Assembly (NCBI GenBank): GCA_905221605.1
Contig: CAJNDS010002524.1
Location: 77,501-132,748 of the forward strand
DNA length: 55,248 nucleotides
Reading direction: 5' to 3'
From: Symbiodinium natans
Taxonomy: Eukaryota; Sar; Dinophyceae; Suessiales; Symbiodiniaceae
Shown: piece by piece, positions 18,480-27,445 of the stretch
Layout of the letters: the number at the start of each line of letters is the position of its first letter
Numbering within the stretch: position 1 is the stretch's first letter
Notes under the pieces: generated by a model
The model's database searches: none
What the model saw: only the letters and a program-made list of their open reading frames with translations
Told to the model about the DNA's origin: nothing
Position numbers and translations under genes: made by a program

Positions 18480-19064
18480 ACCAAACTTTTCAGCTCGAAA
18501 CTCCACAATTCCCAAAATCCAATGGTTTGGGCTCAGGATTCCGAACTGCCAATGTTTTGGTCTCGGCATCCAGAACTCACAAGAATTGGACGGAATGTGG
18601 AATGGGATTTGGGAGTTTGGGTTTTGAGGTTTATGCATTACGGGTTCAGTTCTCCAAAGTGCCAAAGGGTTTGGGCTCAGAACTCCAAAGTCGCAAAACA
18701 TGGGGTTTTTGGATTTTGAAGGTGTGTGCTCACAAGTTAGAAATTCCAATGTCCCACAGGTGGACAGCTCCGAAAGTTTGAGCTTTGCATGTCTGTGCCT
18801 AACATGCCGAATAAGTTTTGGACTCCCAGCCTCATACTCCTGGAGGTTTTAGAGCTTCGGAATTCCGAGGCTGAACATGTGGGAATCTTGGACTGGCCTG
18901 GTAGACTTCTGGACTCTCCAATCTTTCAGACTGCTTCGACCTGGGGACTCACGAGTTTCGAAATCCTTGGCATTTCAGTCAAAGAATCAAGGTTAAGGAC
19001 TTGAAGGCTCTGAAACCCCCAGCCAGTTGGAGTCAAAGAATAAGTTTGAAAAGCCACTGACCCA

Positions 19065-19065
<1 letters not shown>
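18480..19065. repeat. worn low-copy tandem-like region
   Basis: Phrases such as TTTGGGCTCAGAACTCCAAAG, CCAGAACTCACAAG and GGAATTCCGAGG recur at irregular spacing of roughly 40-60 bases. It looks like a decayed tandem repeat. Open frames cross it, but they reflect the repeat, not a gene. Ends at a ~36-base C run (19066-19101). Confidence 0.5.
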
Positions 19066-19102
<37 letters not shown>

Positions 19103-19241
19103 CGACCCTTTTTTCCCAGGATTCTCCACAGGTCGCTACCATATGTGCTAACTCTCCGCCTCGCCCCCGTAACGTAACGTTCGTGATCTTATGACAGCTT
19201 TGGTTTGGTTGTGGTTCTTTTGGGTGCACCTTGTTTCCTTA

Positions 19242-19350
19242 GTAGCCCAGTGGTACCCTTTTCCCTTGTTTTGGCTCAAGGTTCCCTGAGAAAGTATAAC
19301 TAACCCTAAAAAGGGTACCCTTCTTATGATATGGTTACTGGGCCACCAAG
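19242..19350. mobile_element. E3 element (copy b)
   Basis: GTAGCCCAGTGGTACCCTTT to GTTACTGGGCCACCAAG, with AAAGGGTACCC inverted near the right end. Begins GT and ends AG. Flanks TTTCCTTA and TTTCATAC may be a worn 8-bp duplication. Confidence 0.7.
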
Positions 19351-19529
19351 TTTCATACAAAAGTGCGACACGAGTCATGAACTCGCAACAATGCAGGGGG
19401 CGGTGACCGCCCGCACACACCAATCTGTGTATATACCTCATATGTACACATACATGCACATATATATATATACATATAATGCAACATGCAAATATGCACG
19501 TGTCTGTGTATACATTAATCTATTCGCAG

Positions 19530-20361
19530 ATAAGTGTTTGTTTGGGGGCCTTCGTCGCTGCAACGATTGCGCCCCAGGCTCTGTTCTGGCCGGACTTTTG
19601 GTCTGCGCCCAGGACGCGACACTTCATAAACACTCACTGGGTTTAGGGTTTAGGGCTGCGCCCCCAACCCTAAACTCTGTACCTGCACCCCCGGCAACTA
19701 ACCTTTTATACATGGGGGCTTATATACACTACGTTTATGGTCAAAGGGTAGTTGGGGGGGGGGGGGGGGTAGGTGAGGTGAACTCAAAAGCCTAAGTTCT
19801 AAACCCCAAGCCAACCCTGTAAACCCTAGCCCTAAGCCCGAAACCCTAAACCCTAAACCCAAGACTCCAAGATGTCGGGGTGAAGTCGGAACCCTAAACC
19901 CGAAACTTTGTCAGGCCGCAAGTGGAGCCTGAGCCTCGAAACAAAAACCCTCTCTAGTAAGGTAGGGTTCAGGGTTCAAGTTTTCGTGTATAGGGGGGCG
20001 TACAGTTGTTTCGGCCTTAGCCGGTGGTGGTAGTTGGCCTGTGACAGCCTGTGAGTGGCACTGTGATGAGGACTGAGCTCTGGTCAGCCTTTTCACCTGC
20101 AAGATCACAGGACCTGCGTTGCCAACTTGCACCTGCGGGTGTAGGGTTAAGGGGGTTTGGGATTTAAAGTTGAGGGTCCAGATGTCATATGGTAATCAGG
20201 TGCCAAAAAGTGCGGGGGAGGGTGCGGAAGCTTAGGATATCGGGGTTCACCCATGATATCTCGAAGGCTAGAGACATTTGCGATGCCTGGCGGTGGTTTC
20301 TGCGGCAGGAGAGTGGTCAACTTCTGCTGAGAAAGACCGTCGAGGCTCTGTACTCTGATAG
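19530..20361 (+). CDS. four-exon model
   Basis: Exons 19530-19640, 19915-19961, 20048-20138 and 20309-20361 (TGA). Sample reads: KCLFGGLRRCNDCAPGSVLA, RKWSLSLETKTLSSK, PVSGTVMRTELWSAFSPARS, EWSTSAEKDRRGSVL. Donors GTTTAGGG, GTAGGG and GTGTAGGG; acceptors ctattcgcag, actttgtcag, gcctgtgacag and gtttctgcggcag. All phases match. A rival last exon in another frame is longer (ISKARDICDAWRWFLRQESG, stop 20392). There is one CxxC (RRCNDC). No family recognised. Confidence 0.4.
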
Positions 20362-20485
20362 CTTCCGCGCTCCTCCCCGCAGTGGTCGATGAAACGGCCC
20401 AGGGACCGCCAGCTAGCGAGCCTATCAGAAACCTTCAGGACTGAGTGAACCTTCCCACATCGGACTATCACCCCTATTGAATCGA

Positions 20486-20615
20486 CTATTTGCTTGAGAA
20501 CCCCCAAAGAATCAATAATAATAATAATCACTATATTACCCTTATAAGGAAGAATATATATGTATATATATATATATATTTTTTTTTTTGTGGGGGGTTC
20601 TTAAGCAATTGGTAG
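20486..20615. mobile_element. E10 inverted-repeat element
   Basis: Left CTATTTGCTTGAGAACCCCC and right GGGGGGTTCTTAAGCAATTG form an imperfect inverted repeat around AT-rich DNA with a TATA/T run (20550-20590). Related halves flank the E4 copy at 37353-37451. Confidence 0.6.
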
Positions 20616-20675
20616 TCTGAAGTGTAAGACCACATATCCGTTTAGGGTTCATTTTGGCCCCAGGGAGGTTTGCAG

Positions 20676-20874
20676 CTGTCAGGTCCGGCAGGCTTTGCTA
20701 CTTGCCACGCTGTTGGCCGTGCGCCCCGACCTTTACCTGGAGGCGGCTTCTCCTCGAGCATGCCTGTGTTAGCATTTAGGGCACCTGCGTTTAAGGGTAT
20801 GTCGTTTCGACCCCTTGCAAGGCCCCGAGCCAGTAAAGTCTTCAAGTCACCAACATCCCTCACACCTTACACAG
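20676..20874 (+). CDS. candidate exon, basic and Ser/Pro-rich
   Basis: 66 codons after acceptor aggtttgcag: LSGPAGFATCHAVGRAPRPL, then SMPVLAFRAPAFKGMSFRPL, ending at a strong donor ACAG|GTAAAC. The internal Met followed by a basic, hydroxylated stretch is reminiscent of an organelle-targeting region, but that is inference. Confidence 0.45.
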
Positions 20875-21070
20875 GTAAACCTGCGTTATGGGATCTCAAG
20901 CAATCACCTCACCCGAACTAGGCACCCCGCCGCCTCCGAAGAAGGCCCAGATGCGGTTTAATTCAGGGGTTACTTGGGCCTTATTTTGGGTTGTGAGGCT
21001 TGGGGAAGTACAGGACCCCATGACCCTGCCTACGAAACCCGAAACCCTAAGCCCATGCACCCATGGCAAG

Positions 21071-21135
21071 GGCATCTACGGACAGCAGGGGCAGCTGATG
21101 TGCGGCTACGGCGACAAGGAGCTAAGCGGGATGGG
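21071..21135 (+). CDS. candidate exon
   Basis: After acceptor catggcaag the frame reads GIYGQQGQLMCGYGDKELSG and ends ATGGG|GTTTCAG. A TTTAGGG array follows (21153-21205). Confidence 0.35.
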
Positions 21136-21432
21136 GTTTCAGTGCAGGGTTGTATCAGGGTTTAGGGTTTAGGGTTTAGGGTTTAGGGTTTAGGGTTTAG
21201 GGGTATCTCAATCACATACCCTGTTGGGTACCCTGAATATGAGGCCCCTTATCTATATAATTAGGAACCCCCCAGGGTCCCCAAGAGGGAACCCACATCA
21301 TGGATAGATAGACTGATAGAGAGAAGAGCCAGCCGCAGTGTGCAAGAATGTTCAAGACTCCCCCGGCACGCCTCCCTAAACCCTAGACCCTAAACCCTAA
21401 ACCCTAAACCCTAAACCCTAAACCCTCTTCAG

Positions 21433-21504
21433 TTCCCTGCGGTAGTTGTTAGGATGCTAGGACATGCTGTCAACCGAAGGGGTTGCAGCCAGTTCACGGA
21501 ATAG
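21433..21504 (+). CDS. candidate terminal exon
   Basis: CCCTAAA array, acceptor accctcttcag, then FPAVVVRMLGHAVNRRGCSQ-FTE-stop. Followed after 30 bases by another CCCTAAA array (21532-21630). Confidence 0.35.
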   Translation, partial: FPAVVVRMLGHAVNRRGCSQFTE

Positions 21505-21641
21505 TTGACCCTAAAACCCAAACCCTAAACCCTAGTTAAACCCTAAACCCTAAACCCCAAACCCCAAACCCTAAACCCTAAACCCTAAACCCTAAACCCT
21601 AAACCCTAAACCCTAAACCCTAAACCCTGCCTCTTGCCCAG

Positions 21642-21866
21642 GATGTCTACCAGATGGCCTTCCGGCTCTTGGGCGTGAAGTTCCGATTTGTGGCAAGGAT
21701 CTCAGCAGCTGAAGGTTTCGTAAGCCTGCAGGCGGTTTAGGGTTTAGGGTTTAGGGTTTAGGGTTTAGGGTTTAGGGTTTAGGGTTTAGGGTTTAGGGTT
21801 TAGGGTTTAGGGTTTAGGGTTTAGGGTTTCGTAAGCCTGCAGGCGCTTGACCCGCAAGCACTCTAA
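21642..21866 (+). CDS. coding piece split by a TTTAGGG-array intron
   Basis: After acceptor ctcttgcccag, 30 codons (21642-21731) read DVYQMAFRLLGVKFRFVARI then SAAEGFVSLQ. A 21-bp sequence (21714-21734) is repeated exactly at 21825-21845, with about 13 TTTAGGG units between. Splicing CAG|GCGG at 21731 to CAG|GCG at 21842 (GC-AG) restores the single-copy sequence and reads on ALDPQAL-stop at 21866. An alternative donor GTAAGC inside the left copy is also in phase. Family not recognised. Confidence 0.5.
21714..21845. repeat. TTTAGGG insertion with 21-bp target duplication
   Basis: GGTTTCGTAAGCCTGCAGGC G occurs at 21714-21734 and 21825-21845 with no mismatch. The 90 bases between are pure TTTAGGG units. 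This is an insertion scar, not ordinary slippage. Confidence 0.9.
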
Positions 21867-22285
21867 AGCACTGAGGACGCTAAACGCCAGCATGAGGGCC
21901 CCTAACCCCTAAACCCTATGTAGACCCTAAACCCTGAACAAAAACCCCTAAACCCTAAACCCTAAACCCTAAACCCTAAACCCTAAACCCAAAGCCTGTC
22001 GAGTTGCACATGCTCAGTCGCCTGCAAGGAGCCTTCGTGATTGCTCCATGCCCTCAGTCTCACTCCTACACCCCGGCGTACTCAGCGGGCTTAGGATTTC
22101 AGAGCCATGCACCGTCTAGCCTCTGCTCAGTAGGTCCCGAAGTCCCGAAGCCCTGAAGTCCCTAAGCCCCTTAGATCCTAAACCCTAAATCCTAAATCCT
22201 AAACCCTAAACCCTAAACCCTAAACCCTAAACCCTAAACCCTAAACCCTAAACCCTAACCCCATTCCGAAAGCCTCATGATCCAG

Positions 22286-22395
22286 CTTTGATCCTTGAGG
22301 GCTCCTCTCCTGGCGTGCTTGTCACCACTGGGGGTGACTACGCTGGGCTCGTTCAGCTCCGGCCTCAGCGTACTCCGCACAGAAACTGCGTTTGA
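22286..22395 (+). CDS. candidate terminal exon
   Basis: After acceptor catgatccag the frame reads LILEGSSPGVLVTTGGDYAG and continues LVQLRPQRTPHRNCV-stop. CCCTAAA array upstream at 22183-22260. A weaker open piece precedes that array (21994-22125, CRVAHAQSPARSLRDCSMPS). Confidence 0.4.
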
Positions 22396-22907
22396 TTGCT
22401 TTTTGAAGGGGTTCATGGGCAGTTGAAGGTTCATGAAAGGTTCATGATTACCTATAGGTAGGGCTATACATAGGGCAACGATGGTCTACGGTTGTAACCT
22501 TATGTTAAGGGTACTTATAACCCCAAACCCTAAACCCTAAACCCTAAACCCTAAACCCATGAACCTCCAAGTAGTCGTATCGGGTCTACAAGTATGGCGA
22601 CTCTCGGAGGACCTAGTCGGCTTGGAGACCCCTCAATCTAAGCGCAGTTCTACCCCTAAACCCTAAACCCTAAACCCTAAACCCTTAACCCTTAACCCTT
22701 AACCCTAAACCCTAAACCCTAAACCTACGGCCCCCTTCATACCTTAATATGGTCCCTTTCCTTCCTGAAAGGGTTCTGAAGTATCTGAAGTACAGACCCT
22801 TGGGTTGTAGAGGTCTTAGAATGGGAAAGGGGTATATACTGGGTCCCTTTTCAAGGGCCCAGATTAAGGGACCCCATGCAACCATCCTTACACTCACACT
22901 CTTGCAG

Positions 22908-23178
22908 CAAGGGCCCTTGCCAACCTTCCCGCTGCTGGCAGGCAGGATGAGGATGGGCGCTCTCTCTTCGCGCATGCGCGCAGCGCTGAGAGTGTCCTAG
23001 TAGTATAGTAGGAAACCTTTAACCTTGTTGGGGTAGTATCATCCCCTTATGATCCCAAAGGTTAACCTTTAATTCCCCCAGGTTCCTGGACAACTAGAGT
23101 GTAGGGTGGGTCAGCTCAAAGATCAATGGAATGCAATTATCCGATGCCAACCATCTTCTGAATGCACAGGCCACCTAA
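22908..23178 (+). CDS. two-exon model interrupted by an E4 introner
   Basis: Exon 1 (22908-22999) after cacactcttgcag reads RALANLPAAGRQDEDGRSLF then AHARSAESVL. Exon 2 (23098-23178) reads SVGWVSSKINGMQLSDANHL then LNAQAT-stop. The 98-bp intron is an E4 element, GT at its start and AG at its end, flanked by AGAGTGT on both sides. Removing the element plus one duplicate leaves one continuous frame (..GAG AGT GTA GGG TGG..). Product unknown. Confidence 0.5.
23000..23097 (+). mobile_element. E4 introner-like element (copy a)
   Basis: CTAGTAGTATAGTAGG to GGTTCCTGGACAACTAG with an inner AACCTTTAACC / GGTTAACCTTT arm. Target duplication AGAGTGT. Other copies: 25408-25505, 37353-37451, 42955-43054. 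Confidence 0.85.
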
Positions 23179-23950
23179 GCCCCTGGTAGACATTAGAGGA
23201 GTGGATCGGTCCAACGCCGCTGAGACTCGAAATCCCTCAAATCCAAGCCCTTAAGCCCCAAAGCCCCCCTAGCCCCTAAAGCCCTGAAGCCCGACAGCCC
23301 GCACACAACTTTCAATTTTCCCTCAGCCCCGTAGAAACCCTGCAGGTGAACCTCTCACAGTCCCTAACAACTAACAACCCCCCTTGCAACCCCATTCAGA
23401 AGAACCCCTCGACGACCCCTAAAACCCTAAACCCAAAAACCCTACAAGCCCTCCTACTTCCTCTAAGGGTTTAGGGTTTAGGGTTTAGGGTTTAGGGTTT
23501 AGCCTTAACCCTTAACCCTGAACCCTATAAGCCCTCCTAATCCCTCCGAAAGCCCCCTCGAAAGAAGAATGGCGGAGACCCTAAACCCTAAACCCCTAAA
23601 CCCTAAACCCTAAACCCCAAACCCCAAACCCCAAACCCTAAACCCTAAAGACTCCCAGGTCCCAGGCAAAGGACCGGCTCTGGCAGCTCCTTGAAGCGCC
23701 TGGGGGGGGTTTAGGGTTTAGGGTTTAGGGTTTAGGGTTTAGGGTTTAGGCTTGGGGGGGGGGGGGGGGGGGCAGCGGGGGCGGGGCATGGGGTGGGGGG
23801 GGGGAAGACACAGGGGAGGCGGGGGGGCAGGGGGGCACACGAGGGGTTTTGAATGTGTCTTAGGGTATTAGGGTTTAGGGTTTGGGGTTTAGGGTTTGGG
23901 GTTTGGGGTTTTGGGTTTGGGGTTTGGGGTTTAGGGTTTAGGGTTTGTGT
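23179..23950. repeat. degenerate CCCTAAA/TTTAGGG DNA with G runs
   Basis: Arrays at 23466-23502, 23579-23650, 23708-23750 and 23868-23950, separated by AAACCC-rich DNA and G runs (23754-23830). The only gene-like piece is 23666-23708. Confidence 0.75.
23666..23708 (+). CDS. candidate short exon
   Basis: After acceptor caggtcccag the frame reads AKDRLWQLLEAPGG and ends at G|GTTTAGGG. Short, so weak on its own. Confidence 0.3.
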
Positions 23951-24142
23951 TTAATTAGGGGTTTTGGGTTTTTTTAGGTTTTCTAGGGATTTTAGGGTTT
24001 TAGGGTTTAGTCTACCCTACAGTAGACCATATGCCAATGTGGAGCATGCCATAATTGTTGGGCCCATGTCCCTTGTTTGAAGATAAGCAGGTTGCTCCAG
24101 GTAGCCCTCTACCCCCAGGGACCTAGTTATTGTTTCCTTCAG

Positions 24143-24401
24143 GGCTCTCGGAACCTAATTGTTCAAGTTAGGTCTCTGTGGCAAGTTTACGAAAATGGGG
24201 GGGGGGGGGCCCCTAACACAAGGACCCCAATATGGTACCCTAATCTCGGAACCCCCGTATTGGGTGTGGTCTGCAGTGCTTCTGCTCTCTTGATCTGATC
24301 CCTTGCAGGCAGACGCCTTGCAGCGGTGCGATTTACAGGAAGACCAGGCCACCGTAAACTTGCAAACATCGTTAAGCAAACCGAGCACCACTCAACCATA
24401 G
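24143..24401 (+). CDS. two-exon model with an E5 intron
   Basis: Exon 24143-24184 after tgtttccttcag reads GSRNLIVQVRSLWQ and ends CAA|GTTTACG. Exon 24309-24401 after atcccttgcag reads ADALQRCDLQEDQATVNLQT then SLSKPSTTQP-stop. Both phases are zero. The 124-bp intron opens with an E5 element. A nearer acceptor (gtctgcag, 24279) also gives an open frame (CFCSLDLIPCRQTPCSGAIY). Confidence 0.45.
24185..24308 (+). mobile_element. E5 introner-like element (copy c)
   Basis: GTTTACGAAAATGGGG ... AAGGACCCCAATATGGTACC ... ATCTCGGAACCCC, then a pyrimidine tract and CAG. The centre carries a run of G. Same start as copies at 17006 and 52516. Confidence 0.7.
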
Positions 24402-24807
24402 ACGTGAAGATCCAAACCAGGTTGTACTGGTACAGGGTGTAGGACTGGTCTTTAGAGGGGCCTTGGATGGGTTTGGGGGTTTTGGGTTTTGGGTTTTGGG
24501 TTTGGGGTTTTGGGTTTTGGGTTTTGGGGGAAACTGGGCGATCTGTCCCCCTGCTCTCCCTGCCACTTCTGAACAATGTTGGGAAAAGCCGACGAAAGCC
24601 ACGAACCAAGAGCCCCTCTATGGCCTCCTTAGGAGTCTGTTGTTGCTTTTATTTAGAACAAACCCAAGAGAATTTTAAACATAGTTTTTGTTATTAAGGT
24701 ACTAAGGGGAGTATAGACCTAGACTAGAGAAGCCTACTCTTACCTTGAGGAAGAGAACAGGCCCTTTCTATGCGGCCCCACTCCCCTTCTTTATACTTAG
24801 GTATGCA
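24402..24807. other. no gene resolved
   Basis: Contains TTTTGGG/TTTGGGG runs (24463-24530), and 24640-24725 is a short repeat also found at 47032-47112 (AACCCAAGAG ... TTATTAAGGT.CTAAGGGGAG). Confidence 0.5.
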
Positions 24808-24910
24808 TTGGGATGTAAACCCCATTATACTAACAGTCCTTAATATGGATTGTAATCGAGGGTACTATAATCCCTATTAAGGATTGTTCGGATTTGGGGG
24901 AACATCCCAA
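24808..24910. mobile_element. E1 element (copy h)
   Basis: TTGGGATGTAAACCCC to GGGGGAACATCCCAA with inverted AGTCCTTAATA / TATTAAGGATT arms. Confidence 0.8.
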
Positions 24911-25021
24911 GATTTGCAGATTACCGTTCCACAAAGACTCAAAGACTCAAAGCCGTATCGCTGCCACCCTAACCCCTAAACCCTAAACGCTAAACCCTAA
25001 ACCCTAAACCCATCGGCACAG

Positions 25022-25106
25022 GCTTCCAACCTCTCCTGCACCTCCACGCGCGGAGCTGGGTCGCCATGCACCCAGCGCCGGGGTAGAAGGTTCTCTTCGA
25101 ATCTTG
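25022..25106 (+). CDS. candidate exon ending at an E3 element
   Basis: After acceptor catcggcacag, 28 codons read ASNLSCTSTRGAGSPCTQRR then GRRFSSNL, ending G|GTAGCC, the first bases of an E3 element. After the element the frame resumes GILTWSP and stops at a CCCTAAA unit. Confidence 0.4.
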
Positions 25107-25349
25107 GTAGCCCGGTGGTACCCTTTACCTTTTTGGTTTTGGTTTTCTGGTTCCTTTTTGTCTTCTTGTCTTAGTAGCCCAGTGGTGCCCTTTACCTTTT
25201 TGGTTTTGGTGTTTTGGTACCCTTTGTTTATTCTTGCCTTAGTAGCCCGGTGGTACCCTTTACGTTTTTTTTTTGGGTCTGGTTCCCTCAAAAAGTAGCC
25301 AACCCAAAAAAGGGTGCCCTTATTGCAATGTGGTTACTGGTCTACCAAG
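25107..25349 (+). mobile_element. E3 introner-like element (copy a), internally triplicated
   Basis: GTAGCCCGGTGGTACCCTTT to GTTACTGGTCTACCAAG. The left 70-75 bases occur three times in tandem (starts near 25107, 25173 and 25241). A perfect 8-bp duplication GAATCTTG flanks it (25099-25106 and 25350-25357). Starts GT, ends AG. Confidence 0.88.
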
Positions 25350-25407
25350 GAATCTTGACCTGGTCTCCCTAAACCCTAAACCCTAAACCCTAAACCCCAT
25401 TCACCTG

Positions 25408-25505
25408 GTAGTAGAGTAGCCACCCTTTGGCCTTTTTGGGGTAGTAGAATCCCCTTATAATCCCAAAGCTTAACCTTTAGTTCCCCCAGGTTACTGGACA
25501 ACTGG
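25408..25505. mobile_element. E4 element (copy b)
   Basis: GTAGTAGAGTAGCC ... TTTTTGGGGTAGTAGAATCC ... GGTTACTGGACAACTGG. Flanked by TTCAC on both sides. Only 50 bases from the E3 copy. Confidence 0.8.
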
Positions 25506-25672
25506 GTTCACTTATAGTTCCTGACTCAGGACCGTTAAAAAGTAAAGCCAACTCTCCCTCTAAATCCTTTGCCATTCCGCCAAATCGCCCGTGCGTGGTG
25601 AGGCAATCCATTCCTTTTAGTGCACTACGGTGGGAGCCTCAAAGTGAGTTTGCTGCACTCCTAAACTCTAGT

Positions 25673-25817
25673 CCCCAAATCGACGCTCATGCGTCCTGTC
25701 CACCAAACATGCCGACCGCGAGGCGATTGACAAATGCAAGATTCGTGACATGCACTACGAGCTTCCGTGTTGTTATCTGCAGACAGGTGTGGGCCTCTCA
25801 ACTTCCCCAGTCTGGAT
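25673..25817 (+). CDS. candidate coding piece
   Basis: Frame open from a TAG at 25670: VLSTKHADREAIDKCKIRDM then HYELPCCYLQTGVGLSTSPV-WIA-stop. A second frame is open for 91 codons over the same bases, so the choice rests on residue character. Confidence 0.3.
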
Positions 25818-25942
25818 CGCTTGAAGGAGGTGCTGCGAGAAGAAAAAAAGGGCAGCTCCAAGTTTAGATGCCTGGATCGTGCCGTGCTGAGTTGTTGGAA
25901 CTAAACCCTAAACCCTAAACCCATAAACCCTAAACCGCTCAG

Positions 25943-26408
25943 CATCGCCACGCTGCCGATTCCTTGGCCTCACTCGCCTGTGGCCTCAGATCAACTGGTC
26001 GAGCAGATCTCATGAGCTCCATGCCGGTAGCGACTGGTTTTACAGTTGAAAGCATACGAATGGCCCTCGCCGCAGCAAGACTTACCTTTCCTGCAGATGG
26101 CTATCGAGCCTTGCCAGGCTCCAAATTCATGGACTGAAGCATGCGTTCGCAAGAGCATAACAAAGGCATACGCAAGCATATGCCAGTGTCTGGCATTAGT
26201 TGCCACTTGCCACTACCAGCATCCGAGCTCCCAGTGGCTGTCCCAAGTGGGCGACATGGTGCCTGGGCTGCAACAGGAGACAGTGACAGCCCAAAGCCAC
26301 ATACTGGGCCCTCAACCCGGACCCAAGAAACCGGCTGCCATAGGAATCAGCGGTGCCTTGTTGCACATCCCGAAGAGCGCAACAAGCCATGTAACACTGA
26401 AGCCCTGA
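25943..26408 (+). CDS. candidate large exon
   Basis: 26046-26408 is a 120-codon open frame directly after acceptor actggttttacag, starting LKAYEWPSPQQDLPFLQMAI and ending SHVTLKP-stop. Upstream 25943-26026 (after accgctcag) reads HRHAADSLASLACGLRSTGR and ends CCG|GTAGCG in matching phase. That would imply a 19-base intron, so a continuous alternative (..VATGFTVESIRMALAAARLT, stop near 26137) must be considered. Product unknown. Confidence 0.4.
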
Positions 26409-26569
26409 GCCCTATAACCCCCAAAACCCGGATACAACCGAAAACGTTCCAAAACCCTCAGCCTCCAGAAGCCCTAGAATCCTGCCCTAACACCCGAAAC
26501 CCCACCAAACTTTAAACCCCCCTAAACCCTCAACCCTAAACCCTAAACGCTAAACCCCCTCTTCCTCAG

Positions 26570-26665
26570 ACTGCACTGGTAGAGTAGTTCCAAGTGCTTT
26601 GCTGCAGGCGGAGGCCGATGCAACCATGGAGGATGAGGCTAGACTGAGTTTGTTCGGATACATAT
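26570..26665 (+). CDS. candidate exon
   Basis: After a very good acceptor (cccctcttcctcag) the frame reads CTGRVVPSALLQAEADATME then DEARLSLFGYI, with a GT donor at 26666. CCCTAAA array immediately upstream. Confidence 0.45.
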
Positions 26666-27064
26666 GTATATATGTACAGATAGATTTATATTTCTTTTTA
26701 CATTTAGCCAAGTTATATCTAAATAGGTGTATATACAAAGGTGGATATTTTTGTCAGATGTGTATACACAAGTTCTAATGTGTATAGTCATATTCCGTTT
26801 AATGTTGACACGCAGGGTCGTGCAAAAGAACCGGCCTGTACAAGGTTTGGGTCCCAGGGTGTAGGAATCCCCTGTGTACGAAGGTCTGACTTAGGGCGGC
26901 CCCACCAGTTCAGACCCTAGCCACTGCACCATGGGTAGTTGGTCTAGGGTTTAGGGTCTAGGGTCTACGGTCTAGGGTTTAGGGTTTAGGGTTGCCTTGG
27001 TTTAGGGTTCAGGGCTTGGGCTATTAGGGTTCCGGACCTGGTTTCAATGTGTGCTCGAATCACG

Positions 27065-27173
27065 TACTTAGCCAATACCTGAACTTTAAGCTTTTGGGGT
27101 TTCCTTATTCAGTAGGAATCATAAAGTTTAACCTTTCTCCCCTTGGTTATTGAAGAAGTAAGTTCTTGGGCTC
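27065..27173. mobile_element. E9 element (copy a)
   Basis: ACTTAG..CCTGAACTTTAAGC TTTTGGGG.. to ..GAAGAAGTAAGT, with AGTAGGAAT in the centre. A second copy is at 48813-48916. The ends (ACTTA / TAAGT) are inverted. Confidence 0.65.
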
Positions 27174-27373
27174 ACAACTTCGCATCTTAGAGGTGCTTCA
27201 AGGCCGTCAGCGCCCAGAGTTTGCAAGGGTTTTGGGGTATAGGGTTTAGGGTTTAGGGTTTAGGGTTTAGGGTTTAGGGTTTAGGGGAGTGGGCGTTGCA
27301 AGACCCCCCAACAAGGGTTTAGGGTTTAGGGTTTCGGGTTTAGGGTCTTTTTTGCTAGAGCCGTGCGCGCGGG

Positions 27374-27445
27374 ATGCTTGCGCGCGTTGGCGCCTGCTCT
27401 GCGGGTCTCTTCATTGCCCTATTTATGCTAGCGTACACCTTTAGG
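27374..27445 (+). CDS. possible first exon cut by a LINE insertion
   Basis: ATG followed by LARVGACSAGLFIALFMLAY T, a signal-anchor-like hydrophobic stretch. The frame then runs into the antisense of the reverse-transcriptase remnant, so it may have been interrupted by that insertion. Chance is possible. Confidence 0.25.

Noticed and set aside
19270-19282. 12-base match to the 3' end of the dinoflagellate spliced leader (TTTTGGCTCAAG)
   Set aside because: It lies inside an E3 element, and the aligned E3 copy at 25107 shows the same place as TTTTTGGGTCTGG, so the match looks like chance within a repeat. No upstream leader bases are present.
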